From contig JAVDOI010000007.1 of NCBI GenBank assembly GCA_032191485.1, positions 3,411,042 to 3,475,041 on the forward strand: a stretch of DNA of 64,000 nucleotides, read 5' to 3'. Under the pieces are notes generated by a model. It saw only the letters and a program-made list of their open reading frames with translations, was not told where the DNA came from and did no database searches. Source of the DNA: Leptoclinus maculatus (taxonomy: Eukaryota; Chordata; Actinopteri; Perciformes; Stichaeidae). Made by a program: the position numbers and the translations under genes. Positions 47,401-58,600 of the stretch are shown here, in pieces (position 1 is the first letter of the stretch; every line of letters starts with the position of its first letter).

Positions 47401-50400
47401 CAGTTCACAGACCAATGGGTGACGTCACAATGACTACGTCAACTTCTTATATGGTTAAATACAATAGGACTGTCTCTTTATTTGAATACTGGGTCAAGTG
47501 TGTAATGTGAAAGCCTGACTCTACAATTCCCCCTCGGCTCCACAGATCTTTATTAGCATCATTTAACTCACTGTACCTTGTTTCCGGCTGCAAAGGGGAG
47601 CCGTTTTGAGCTAAAAGCAGTACACTTCCTGTCCAGCATCAAATTGCAGAAAAAAATGAAAGACAAGCTGGTGAAGGAAGTTAAACATTTAGCTTAATTC
47701 ACTGTACTTGTATTGCATCACACTACTTCTCATCATTCATACACTGCCATCAGGACTAACTAACATTCACACACCGTAGGCACAGCTACGGGAGCAATTT
47801 TGGGGTTAAGTGTCTTGCCCAAGGACACATCGACATGCGACCAGCAGAGCCGGGGATCGAACCGCCGATCCTTTGCTTGAAGGACGACCCTGCTCTCCAC
47901 TAAACCGCAGTCGCCCCATAAGAGAAAGATTATATTCTCAGGAGCTGGTGGAGACCAAAACAGAGATTAAAAGGAGAATAAATATACGATATTTATTCAA
48001 CCAGAAACACACCTCAAAAGGAATATTAATGTTGCTCCATGTCTGCTGGATTAGCAAAAATTCACTTTATAAAAAGGTATTTATATGTTTACAGATTCTT
48101 TGACTGCCCAGATAGAGTTCTTGATTCATGCAACAGTACGAAACTCAAAGATATTTATTTCACCACGTTTGTTAATTGGCTAATTGTTCTAGTCAATCCT
48201 TACCTTGTAACCAAAGCTCTCTGCATGACCTCTTGGCTGTATGGACACTTCCCCACCACCACAGTGCTGAAGTAGAGCGCCTCCTGCAGGTAGTGGGACA
48301 GCAGCGCGCCCTGGAAACCCAGCACCCCCCAGCGGGCCAGCTTGTCGCTGCAGGAGAGGGACCGGGTCGGCTCTCCTCGCCCGGGCTTTACCCGGAGCAC
48401 CCCTGTGCTGTGGTACCCCAACCCGGGGTGCAGGGGGTCGGCTGGGCCGCCCGAGACGCACTTGGCCCCCGTCCTGTGAACGTCTGGGACGGGGGCCAGA
48501 CGTCCTGCGCCGTCTGAGGGGCTAGGTGTTTTTGCAGAGTGACTCTGCGATGGATCTTCACTTTTTGGGGAATTAGGAAGGAGGGATTGTTTTGTGTCTC
48601 CTCCATCCTCTAGATCCAGACGGGGCAGTTTAATGCATTTTCCTTCACTTGGTTCCTCAGCTCCCTTTTTCAGGTCTCCTCTTCCATCATTTTCTTTGTG
48701 CCTCTTTACAGACGAGACAGGAGGGCAGGGCTGAGACTGACTGTCAATCATGGGGATGATGGCGGCGTCACCACCTGGTAATACACAAGAAGATTCAGAC
48801 GGATTTTGGCTTGTTTTTGGGGGATTAAAGCCATCCGAGGAGAATAAATGTACCCGACAGCATTTAGATCAGCAAGGGAGACTCAAACTTTCTTTTTTGT
48901 AGGAACTAAAATAAACAGAAACTCTATAAAAATAAAAACATTTAAGATGAATGAAACAGCCTAATAGTCATGGAAAAATCATACACTGCTTCACAGACAA
49001 AATACATGACTTATATACATATATCGAAATTGCAACACATGTAAAATACATGATAAAATATAAAGCTTGATTTAAATCCTGTGGATCCTCTCGCATAAGT
49101 AGCCGGTGGTCAACCAGGCAGCCAGTTAGCATACTGGACTCACAGGGAGTGTGACTGGTGAAGAAGAGGAAGACAACTCCGGGTCGAAGCCTCCACTTCC
49201 CCCGCTGATCTGCCTGACAAAACACAGAGCTGTCCCCACCACTCACGGCCCTGTTCAGCTCCTGGATCAGGTACCTACACACACACACACAATATGGTAG
49301 CAGCCTATACTTTGAATTGTATATGCGTCAGCATGTGGCACTAGAGCCAACAAACTACAAGGGATAAACACAAAATTCAAATACACACCTGATGCATCCC
49401 CTCCTAGCAATGACTTCTGCATGGCTGTCATTAAGTATGTCACCTAAATGGATGAGAGAATCAAGAAAAAATAAAAACAACACATTGATATCAAGGTTGT
49501 TTTCCAGAAATGAAGACAACAAAAAAAAAAAACGTCCATCTCGGCATTGATGGATTATTGACGGGGCCTACCGAGAACAGGCCCAGGGGCCCAAAATGTC
49601 CTTCACCTACAAAACGTCACTCAAAGAGACACGTTCCTACCAGGAAAGGACTCGAGTAACAACCACAAAGAAACAAAACAACTACAAAGAGACGCCAAAC
49701 AGCTGCAAAAAGACCCGAAAGAGTCTCAAAACAGGAGACCAAAACAACTATAAGATGCAAATCAAATACAAAGAGACACAAACTAACTACAAAGAGAGAC
49801 AAAATGAATACAAAAAGACATTTAACAACTACCAAGAGAGGGGAAAAAAAACTACAAAGAGACACAAAACCACAGAGAGAAGCGCAACTACAGGAGACAC
49901 CAAACAGAAACAAAAAGAGTCAAAGAAATTATTTTTTGTGGTGGCAACTGTTTTTGGTTGGATTGTCGAAAAAAACTCTGTATGGGAGACTTTGAGTACT
50001 CGACACATAAAGAAGGCCAAAAACAATGATCAACACCACACACCTTTGGGACTCATAGCCGTCTGTCCAATACATTTGGTCCCAGTTCCCAGGGACACAA
50101 CCTCCTTCTCAACTGTGAAACAACAAATGATTTGATTAGAATATAATTGATCACATATTTCGCCTTCATACATCGACATTTGTCTTCTTCTTCTACACAT
50201 GTTCATATCCTATTCAATTGTTTGTGTGTCCTAATATCTTTTGCTGCTACTTTGTACAGCATAACTAAATATAGGCAGACACTTATTTTCTTCTCAAGAG
50301 TGGAGCGTGATTTGGTTCCTGTCTTCTGTTCACACCTGAAGTCTGTTGGTTGAGGTACATTTACTGAGTTTAGCTCATTGTAACTTACGTGTCCGTTTTG

Positions 50401-50697
50401 AATGTAACGTTATGCATTCATTTTAGCTAAACGTAAAGTTGCAATGTTGTATTAGAGTTGTAAGGGGGACGAAAATTAAAAAAGCTAATTCCTGTCCAGT
50501 TCTAAAACATTGTTGACATACAAAGAGCACGACATATATATGTCATATGTCCAACCTGTGTCAGAGTCAGCACACCGGGTGATTTGGACCACAGCGGCCA
50601 GCAGGGTCCACTCTCTGCCCGGCTCAGGCTTCCCTCTCCGGGGAAGCTGGTTGAAACGCTCGTAGCACAACTTGGCAATTTCATCCGCGTGCACCAT
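35748..50697 (-). CDS. adat1: tRNA-specific adenosine deaminase 1
   Basis: Nine exons: 50697-50556, 50112-50044, 49443-49389, 49274-49144, 48774-48204, 44243-44098, 39319-39220, 39072-38986 and 35880-35748. They total 1434 nt (477 aa; human 502) with GT-AG borders and continuous phase. The enzyme deaminates A37 to inosine in tRNA-Ala (known). Catalytic zinc-site residues are H78 and E80 in the HAE motif, C133 in TPCGD (codon split between exons 4 and 5) and C274 in SCSDKLARW. Other conserved blocks are GKPEPGREWTLLAAVV, GTGTKCIG, VHRTGAKCV, LRVKPGRGEPTRS, VVVGKCPYSQEVMQRAL and VTERPLDVTANGY. The linker after residue 141 is hydrophilic and variable. The start MVHADEIAKLC was preferred over an in-frame upstream Met (50715) by alignment to human MWTADEIAQLC. 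Introns 5, 6 and 8 are swollen by transposons; intron 2 carries a minisatellite-bearing repeat. Confidence 0.95.
36020..36410 (+). repeat. dispersed repeat with ACAAAGAGAC minisatellite, copy 1
   Basis: Opens with a GGGCCTATCGGGCACAGG-like block, then degenerate tandem units based on CTACAAAGAGACACAAA. It gives Lys/Thr-rich spurious ORFs. Homologous to 49550-49930. It lies in adat1 intron 8. Confidence 0.75.
36460..38030. mobile_element. outer hAT-like element interrupted by another element
   Basis: The left end CCGTGTTTCCCCTACC and right end CCTAGGGGAAACACTG are near-perfect inverted termini. The element's own sequence is 36460-36587 plus 37696-38030. A different hAT element with an exact 8-bp duplication lies between. 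Its own target duplication is unclear (CTTATGCA versus ATGCATGT share ATGCA). GC-rich at about 37800-37990. Confidence 0.65.
36588..37687. mobile_element. non-autonomous hAT element, copy 2 (CAGTGGCGGCTGG ends)
   Basis: Same termini as 21807-22768, with an exact 8-bp target duplication CATTTCAG at 36580-36587 and 37688-37695. It is 1100 bp long and shares internal blocks (CAGATCAGCCTGACCTCACA, CTAGCTGTACACCAGACAGG) with copy 1. An ATATTATTATATG-type tandem array lies at about 37360-37470. It is inserted in the outer element 36460-38030. Confidence 0.92.
39359..39491. repeat. 19-bp GC-rich minisatellite, seven copies
   Basis: Seven identical 19-bp units, GGGGCTAATCACAGCCCCC. Each unit has complementary ends (GGGGCT...AGCCCC), so each can fold as a hairpin. 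The array lies in adat1 intron 6, ending 39 bp from the exon 7 acceptor at 39319/39320. Confidence 0.95.
40122..41543 (+). mobile_element. hAT element with GTF2IRD2-like transposase remnants
   Basis: An exact 8-bp target duplication CTCTAGAT lies at 40114-40121 and 41544-41551. Terminal repeats are CAGGCCTGGCCAACC and GGTTGGCCACCCCTG. Coding remnants: N-terminus MAGKKCTAKRKYEDEHR at 40343; DLAFLVDMLCHLDRLNLTLQ at about 40510; and a C-terminal part at 40767-41196 with FWKSVPMEKYPNVKRAALKI and the dimerisation-type end. The middle is deleted and frames change, so it is non-autonomous. A (TG)n tract fills 41392-41464. It lies in adat1 intron 6. Confidence 0.92.
42665..43939 (+). mobile_element. 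hAT element with a BED-finger (ZBED-type) transposase fragment
   Basis: The ends TAGGGGTGTAACG and CGTTACACCCCTA are perfect inverted termini with an exact 8-bp duplication GTTTCCAG at 42657-42664 and 43940-43947. An ORF opens at 42961 (MASNRPEIKDPPTAYRSGVW) with a BED finger (CRICYTSV...HLRRHH) and ends at 43410 after NVIDP. A later frame continues TKAQVENHMSEAPAAALTTW, then a 69-bp tandem duplication at 43504-43636. The catalytic core is missing. In adat1 intron 6. Confidence 0.93.
44395..44520. repeat. fragment of the TACTTTTACT MITE family
   Basis: Contains AAAAAGTACAATATTTCCCC, TGTAGTGGAGTAGAAAG and GTACTTGAGTAAA, matching the family at 19520-20070. In adat1 intron 5. Confidence 0.5.
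44690..45200 (+). mobile_element. L2-type LINE 3' end
   Basis: Degenerate reading gives the L2 RT C-terminus (CYWLPVAFRIHSLSL, TRLKTRGDRAFEVVAQS, FKNQLKTHLFRLAFG). A 3' UTR follows with GTGCTTTATAAATACA and a (TTAC)n tail at about 45178-45200. In adat1 intron 5. Confidence 0.8.
45400..47110 (+). mobile_element. second LINE-like 3' tail, split by a hAT insertion
   Basis: The left part at about 45420-45562 (GGGATCCTCCTCTGTTGCTC, AAGGTTTCTTCC, GGGGGAGTTCTTCCTG) and right part 47044-47110 (AGATTGTAAAGCCCTCTGAG) are adjacent segments of one common fish repeat. They are separated by the element at 45563-47043. Confidence 0.65.
45563..47043 (+). mobile_element. hAT element with ZMYM1-like transposase remnant
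   Basis: The left end is CAGTGGTGGGCCGTC and the right end GGCCTGCCACTG, flanked by GTGTACAT (45555-45562) and GTGTACAG (47044-47051), a 7/8 match. Degenerate plus-strand coding at about 46110-46590 resembles TTF/ZMYM1-type hAT transposases, ending in ATVLLKTFGETRVDLQLIEH. A GC-rich stretch then follows (46575-46690), and an ORF ending in GTAAGT at 46806. In adat1 intron 5. Confidence 0.8.
47210..47455 (-). repeat. dispersed repeat family X, copy E (partial)
   Basis: Carries only one half of the family (AACTCAAGGCTTCAAAACGG, GACGTCACAATGACTACGTC, ACTTCTTATAT). In adat1 intron 5. Confidence 0.7.
47700..47925 (-). mobile_element. tRNA-derived SINE, reverse orientation
   Basis: The reverse complement has GTGGAGAGCAGG... 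GGTTCGATCCCCGGC (B box), TCCTTGGGCAAGACACTTAA and GTGTGTGAATG, the same family as 11413-11675. In adat1 intron 5. Confidence 0.75.
49550..49930 (+). repeat. dispersed repeat with ACAAAGAGAC minisatellite, copy 2
   Basis: Opens GGGGCCTACCGAGAACAGG, followed by CAACTACAAAGAGACAC-type tandem units. Homologous to 36020-36410. In adat1 intron 2. Confidence 0.75.
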
Positions 50698-53042
50698 GTT
50701 AAACCGGACAGGCACGTGTTAGTGGAAGCAGACGGGCATTACAAAATAAACGTTACAGCTATTTTCAACAGCCACGGTATCACATTAACAATATATGAAC
50801 ATTATTTGTGATTAAGTCGGGCCAGCAAGTCTGCTTGGAGGCATCTCGAGAAAACGAAAAGGTTACTTCCGGGCCGAGGCAAGGAGTGCTCTACCTTCAC
50901 AATAAAAGTCCTTAATTTATGGAGAACTGAAACTCTTACATTACAACTTCTTAGGTTCTTCACTTCCTGCCCTCATCTGAATTTCGCGCGTCATAATAAA
51001 AAAACACTATATTAATGCGTTGGATGTATAGAACTATTTGAGCACAGTAATAGTATCCTCGTAGTAGTAGTAGTACATGCAGCGAAAACAGCTGTAGTAG
51101 GTATTATATTAGTTTAGGTTAAGTAATGGAAGACGTAGAATAAAATAGAATACCACCAAGACATTAAATATTAATTGGCCTATCTGCCAGTTCATTAAAA
51201 ATATTCTAACATACAAACAAAGCACATAAAAACTGAGCGTATGACGATTTATAATAATAAAATACAATGCGCAAATGTATGAAAACACATTAAAAATGGA
51301 AGTAAAAAATAAAAAGATTAAAATGTCACTAAAAATAGTAATACCAAAAGGAGTAATACTGGAAAAGGAGCAAGATTATCAACACATTTTGGAGGTATGG
51401 AAGTAAAAAATCTGTTGACAACTGTGAATTTAAATTTACATCAATTGTATCACTAGTTTATTGATTACAGATGAACATGAACAACCGATGGAAATATTGC
51501 TAGCCAGCATATGAGATGATATATATGAGGTGCTTTTTATTTGAGATACAGTGGGTTAATATGACTTATTTTTTGTCACCACCAAGGGGGCAATTGCAAC
51601 ACTCTGACTTCTTGCGTCAAATTTCATATTGTAGTCTTTTCCTTGTTAGTGAAAATATATCTATTGCATTATTAATTAGTGGAAACATATGCTTCTTGTA
51701 TTAAAAGATGAATAGTGTATTTCAAGTAGACTGTGAGTTATAAAGGAAATTGTAAAAACATTTTTACAATAGCCCCCCGCCGGCCCTTACTCAAGTACAG
51801 TTCATACATACTTTTACATACACTCAGCAACAGACTCTTACATCTGTACAATCGTGACTGACTTGTGGATCTATATTTCTAAGATGCTATGTTATGATGA
51901 TACGTTATCTCCCACAGTTCATGTACTTTCATCTTTTTATGAAATAAATGCAGATCCCCTTTATTCATCTTGGTTGATGTCCTGACAGATGCAGAATGAA
52001 TCATGTATGAGGTTTTTCCTTTCGTATTGACCAAAACATCCCAATGGAAATTCATTTTGGATATAGCGAGTGTTAAGGCTAAATTGTCATTTATTTAATT
52101 TAACATACATTTTAAAAGGTAAGAGCATACTATTTTCTTTACTTATTGCCTGCATCTATCATCTGCATGAAAAGCACCAATTGAGTCAAAGTGACAGTAA
52201 AGTCAATACACTGATTTAAAATAGTGTTTCATCCATCAGCTCTATAAAGTCAGATATCACTTTTTGCCATCAAATTTGATGGCCGACATATCTTCAAGAC
52301 GTCTGGACACACCAGACTTTTGCCCTACAGTGTGAACTGTACATTGAGGAACATTTAAACATTGTTTCAGGGTCCCTAACGGAGACGCACACATCTACAC
52401 TTTCTGAGCTCTGACTGAGGTCCTTAAACACATCTTTCATACCACTGTCAGTCCTTTCCTTATTTTTACGACATCATTTTAATGGACAAGCTCATTCGGT
52501 CTGCACCTTGTTGTGTGCATTCTTACCTTTAAAGAAATTATTACATGATGGCATTAAAGTAATAATAAAATCCTTTAAATCATGCTGAAGTACATTGTTT
52601 TGTAAATGTAAAGACCAATTTAAAAAAAATCTGATCAAACTGCATCCGCAGTTTTTAGTTAAACTCTAAATAATAATAAATAAGGAGTACTTGATTTCAC
52701 CACCAAAACTTTAACTTTGACTAATACATGTTTTGAGAAATGCTAAAGATTTTTAAACCACCTTTTCACTTCTTTAGCAATCAACTTACAGTTCGACAGT
52801 AATGCAGTGAATACTAAGGTAGCTAATGCTAAAGGTTCCACATTTCCTCCGAACTATAAACAGGTTTTGAATGCAGTATGTGCTGTGCTAACGTCATGCT
52901 AACATTATGTTAGAATGTTAGTATTTAACTCAAAGCCCCGTGTGTGTAAAGGCCTGTACTCTTATTTATAACATGAACCCTGAATATATCACGTCAAACT
53001 CTCCAAATAAAACATTTAAAAACAAAGCAGATTGAAATCTCA
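50698..53042. other. intergenic between adat1 promoter and wwp2 3' end, no gene seen
   Basis: AT-rich with no conserved coding sequence. The adat1 promoter should lie at about 50700-50950 (a CACGTG E-box lies near 50713). KARS1, the human neighbour of ADAT1, is not here. Confidence 0.5.
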
Positions 53043-53048
53043 TTTATT
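53043..53048 (-). promoter_or_regulatory. candidate wwp2 polyadenylation signal
   Basis: Minus-strand AATAAA about 680 nt beyond the wwp2 stop. The implied 3' UTR contains (CT)n at 53180-53206 and (CA)n at 53502-53522. Confidence 0.35.
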
Positions 53049-53180
53049 TTAGTTATGTACAGAGGAAAAAATGCTGAATTTCACAAGTAACAGAAAAATA
53101 AAAAATAAAATCACATCTCATCTCTCTAACAGAGGTTCACTATCTCGTGATAACGGCTCTCTGTCTCTCGTATACAGACA

Positions 53181-53212
<32 letters not shown>

Positions 53213-53725
53213 CTGTCTGTCTGTCGTCACTTAAGAATGTTAAAAAAATGTAGTTCTCTCTGGTAGATATGTTATACTGCATTTGCGGGTAGCTGTGCTG
53301 CCGTCGTGAGTCGCTGCTGACGTTAAAACCATCCGGTTGTCGGTGCGTTTCTAAGCGGTGAGTAGAGGTGTATGTATGTGTGTGTGTGTTGGGGGGGGGT
53401 ACTCTAGTCAAATATAACTCTCTGTATGTGCCTTCCTGTCAAACCCACATAGACATACACACCATTTTTATGCATATACACAACGGCATCAATGTGAGCA
53501 ACCACACACACACACACACACAGGTAAGAGCACACACACTGCGACTTTAACCCATGACTCGGCTCACAGACATCATCCCCTCCAGGTGAGAGGGCCGTAG
53601 ATGATGGATGATTTGTCAGCCCTGTGATTAACAAATGCAAAAAAATTATAATATTAATAACAAAAGAACTATTCCATTGAATGAACGGTTCTCCTTTTCA
53701 GCGGCCCGTGTCTCTTTTTCCAACG

Positions 53726-55631
53726 TCACTCCTGTCCGAATCCCTCCGTCTCCTCGATGGCGAACAGGAGTTTCTCTCGGAGCTGCTCCAGGCTCCTGTA
53801 GGGCGGCAGGTCCAGACGGTTGAAGCTGTGAGGACGACAACATTGTGTTAGTATATTGGTTTGACATTAGCAGAGATGTCCCTGTTGGTGTTGTCCACTT
53901 AAAAAACAAGAAAAAAAAGTTTGATGCCCTCTAAGCTCACAATCCTACTCACCAAATGACCTTCGTCATTATCAGACTTCACCCAAGTGTAATGTATTAA
54001 TGTATTTTAATCACCATGGGTTTAACGGTATTATCCTCAAGATTTTCATGAAATCATGAAATGGTCACCATTTCTTTTCTACACAGGCCTTTCTGTATTT
54101 TGAAATCCTCTAATTACCTAATTTCATTGTTAGTGGCAGTGTTTGCCATTCCAGCGCTGGTTTAAATGACCTACACACGAGGGATTCACAGGAAATTTGC
54201 ACCATCTAATCTGGTAAAAATGATCTAATATTAAAGGTGCACTTGCTAGCTTTTTGGAGTCTTCAGCCGGGTCAAAGGCTGTGGTTACACTTGTCTTTTC
54301 AATGCGACTTTAGTGAGCTGATGAGCAAAATCAGAAGAAGAAGCTGTAAAACGGTGGATGAACACATTTCATTTTCAACTTTTCACAATAAAAGTCCCTG
54401 TTGTTTTTGCCGTTACTCTTTCTCCCTGCAGAATTAGTAGACTAACAAAGCTCCGCTCGTTGATAAACACATTTTCCTGTAAATTCTTCACATTAAAAGA
54501 CTACCGTTATTTTGGTATTTAAAAGCTTTGCAATCAGGAAATGTTGGGTTTTGTGCTGCCTGAGTCTTCCTCCTCTCTTCGCTTTGATCTCATCAGGAGA
54601 GGAACTCCCATGTGGGAGGAAGATGATGGAGGCCTACGTTTGATAAATCGTCGTTTTGTCCACATGCTGTCACCTCACTGAGATCAGAACTCAATGCGAG
54701 CCAGGCCACCTCGTCATGTGGACTGATCTAAACCCCATGGGAGCAAGACCCGATCTCGGATGCCACATTGAAAAGGGAAGTAGTGCCACGGCCTAACAGT
54801 CTTCCTTTTGTCTTCAAGAACATCCCTCTGAAAAGCTAAAAGTGGACCTTTGAGCTCAGATTATTTTGCGACACGTCAGATGAGACAGCAGCAGCTTACC
54901 ATGTGTGGCTTCTTGGAAGCCAAGTCTCCTTCCCCACCTTGTCTATGCAGAACTTCTGGGGGCCGTTACTTCCTGCACAGGGAAAGAACAAAAGAAGTTA
55001 TTTCATCAAATAAAAGCTTTGATTTTTTTTACCATCATAATGGTCTCACAAAAACGCATAATTTAAGATTTTTCTTTGACTTTATTTAACCATAAATATA
55101 AATAGGGTAAATGATCATATCAAACTGCTTACAACATAATGTACATCTGCACAGCTCTTATTGCATCAGTACAACATGTTACACTCACCACTTTCTCTTT
55201 TCAACAAAAATACTTGTGTCATACACCTATTTATTCCTGTTTTTCTGACCAATGAAGCGTCATATCGATTTTTCACATTAAAAGCTTTCAGTGCCAACAA
55301 TGGCAAGGCTGGGATACCATCGGTGTCATTGAAGTAAAAAAATCTACCGGAGGTGACGGACGCAGACTTTATTTACGGCAGCTCAACATCGATTTGTAAA
55401 AAAAATGAAAAGTGAAAGGACTGGAGGCGTAATTTCAGTTAGAGAGGAGAAACAGAGCAGCAGAGTATGACACCACGATGGAATTGCTGCTGTGGATGTA
55501 CCTATGAGCTCAGTGAAGCCTCCGACAGGCAGCCGACAGGTTCCCGTTACAAACTGAAGCAGACGGATTCTCTTCTCGTTGTCCATCTCTTTCACCACCT
55601 GCAGGAACACGACTTTGTCATTCACTGGACA

Positions 55632-55685
<54 letters not shown>

Positions 55686-58600
55686 AGATCAAGGGCCCTT
55701 GTAGCCACATTGTGTCCGTACCTGCCAGAACCAGTGGATCTGCTTGCTGTTCTTGGTGTAATGTCTATAGATGGTGTTCTTCTGCCAGTCGGCCATGTCG
55801 ATCTCCTGCATCCCACACAGCATCAGCTGAAACAGACCAAAGTCATGTCCTTTAGTACGTTTGTCTGACTCAGTGGGCAGAGGACAACGCGGCACAGGAC
55901 AGTGTTGACACGCTGAGTCAACATCTCTATTTCATTCCCAGTTTGTGCTGGGACAGGCCTCAGCGGCAGAAGGACTGTTCATCAATCAGGAAGAATAACA
56001 ATTCACAAACTAAACCGACGTAACTGACAAAAAATAGGCAGGAACAGATGTTCAGTGCAGCTAGTAGAAATTACTGTTAACCCACAACCCAAACTTATAA
56101 CACATGTAGAATGAAGTGATTTTGATGAAATATCACACATTTTAATCTTCAATTTGGTTGCTTTTCCTGACTGAAGCGTTCAAGGACCGTTGGAAAGTTG
56201 AAAAAGTGAAAATGTCTGTTTTTACAGCTTCTGGCTATGATAAATGTTTTTTTTTTAAGGAAACATGACTCTGAATTAGTCTCAGAGTAGCTTGGAGTTT
56301 GTGCACCTTGCTAACATTATTTAACCACTTCCACTCCTTTCAGGCGCCGGTGTCCTCGGCCGACTTTCGTGTCTTTCAGAGGTGTTTAAGACCAATGAAA
56401 CCAGTAAAACAAGGAAACAAAGCTGCCCAACTGGCTTCTCCCGCCCTTCAGCCCTCCTCACCTCCAGCTCCTTCTCGTCGAAGTAACGGAGCCACTCCAG
56501 AGGAACCACTTCGTTGAAGCCGTCCAGGAAGGCTTTGGTCTGCTCCTCCACGCCGCGGGTGAACCTCCAGTCCGTCAGCAGGCTGAGGGGAAGGAACAGC
56601 GGCAGGTCTTTATGTTTGGGTCTCCACCGCTGACATCGGGTTCTCTAAATACTTTTTTGTCGACATTCAGGCTTTTACTGCTCGTGTTAACTCACCTGAT
56701 GTACTCCTCCTTGTTCTCCTCGGTGACCAGCTCGTTCTCGCCGTCGTCCTTCAGCTGGTGGGTGGAAACCTTCCCGAGGATCTCCATGTCCTGTGCAAAG
56801 TACAGCTCCACGCCGCACTCCTCCAGATTGTTGTCTCTGAACACACACACAGAGAAACAACTTCAATCTAAGAAGCATCATTCTTTTAAATGCTACTCTG
56901 ACTGTTTAACTTCTCCCGGAATGAAAAGCTAAACTTCACCTGTTCACAAAGTTTATTGATCCTTCAAAAACAGATTTTTGGAAAGATTCCATTTCAAACA
57001 ATTTTCACTGTCAATTTTATATTTGTAATAAATAGTAGGTAATTTTTTTCGTTTTGGTTTTGTTTTCACCTTGTGAGTCTGTGTGTGGTCGTGGCGACAC
57101 CTGCTGTGGCAAGAACTACCAAAGAGGAGGATCTGTCTATCTGTCCGTCTGTGGACAGATTGTCACCTCAACAGCGTCACGACTGTGTAAGATGCAGTCG
57201 CGTAACTTTTGAGCTGTGTAGTTGAGCTTAAGATGGGTGTGGTCCGTGCAAGCTTGTTAGAAGCAGAGGGGGCAGGAAGTGGTAAAGGGTCCATTCACCC
57301 CCCCCGTAATCTACGTTTTCGACCGGTTTTGGTGTCGCAGCTCGTGTGATCTCATCGCACCTCTGTAATTGACTGATTTCACAACGGTCACCTGGGTAGT
57401 TCTTGTTCGGTTCTTTCTTTCAGTTACAAAAACAAAAGCAAGAAACGAGGCCTGAAAAAAACCCTAATTTCTACTCTTTCAAGCACAAAATAACAATAAC
57501 ACACACAGAGAGCTCACCCATCCTGCAGTACTTACTTGACCCACATGATGGAGTTAAAGAACTCGGGGTCTATGGACTCCAGGTCTTTGAGCGTAGGTTT
57601 CTTGTCCAGCATTCGCTTGTAGAACGGCAGCGTGAAGCCGGTGTCGATGAACTTCCCGTGGTACAAAGCCTGCAGGGGAGGAATTCTTACATTAGAAACC
57701 ACGAAAAGGAACTCAGAAATGTATACATAACAACACAGTGTAGGTTCACTGAACTTCATGGATCTAACAAAGTAGAAGAGTCCTGACATTACAGTGTTGT
57801 TGGATGGTTGGTGACATATGGTTCGAATTTGTTCCCCACAAATTATAAAATACGATGAATCACCAGGTATTGTTTCGTGCCCATTCAAGTGTTGGAACTG
57901 TTTTAACAGCCAGTAACCTTTACAGGAAATATGAATGAGGCTTTTCTTTCTGGCTGCGTGACATAATTCACTCCACATCTGCTTATGACAAAACAATAAC
58001 TGATAATCCATGTGATTGGTCCAGAGGGGAACTGACATCGTAGCTGCTGCCATGTGTTATTCTGTTCCTTTTATCCTTATTTTCATGGTGATAACTACGA
58101 GGAGTCTGCTTCAAACTAAGTTATAATCCTAGTTATGTGTGTGTGTGTTCAGTGAGCAAACTCAGCCAGATGGAGCTGTTTAATGTTAAAAAAACCACAG
58201 AGGGATCAGAGCTGTGATGAGCCAAGAACAACACAGACGCCCACTGACTGACTCAGACTGTTCTGCTTTGTCCTACTGTATCCTGACTGACCATGTGTCT
58301 GTCTGACAGCCAGCGACACACACACACTCACACTCACACTCACACACACACGCACACACACACACACACAGGAAGATTTATAGACAGAGAGTCAGTGGAA
58401 AGTGAGGCGTAAAGGTAAAGAAAAGAGAAAGAAGGAGAGGGTTGGTAGAGACCAGCATCTTTATAAGGGAAGTTAGCAGAGTGCGATTTTTCGGACTAAA
58501 TATAGGCAGCCACTGGCGGGCGCGGGCTGGGTGTGGCGGTGAGGTCATGGTGTGGGTGAGGGGTGGGCTGGCAGACGGAAGGAGGGGTGGGGGTGTCGGT

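Noticed and set aside
48968..49288. adat1 ORF with PCESS, suggesting a mutated zinc-binding site
   Set aside because: This is read-through into intron 4. Splicing at 49144/48774 gives the normal PCGD.
50698..53725. Expected kars1 gene beside adat1
   Set aside because: No lysyl-tRNA synthetase motifs are present in any frame between adat1 and wwp2.
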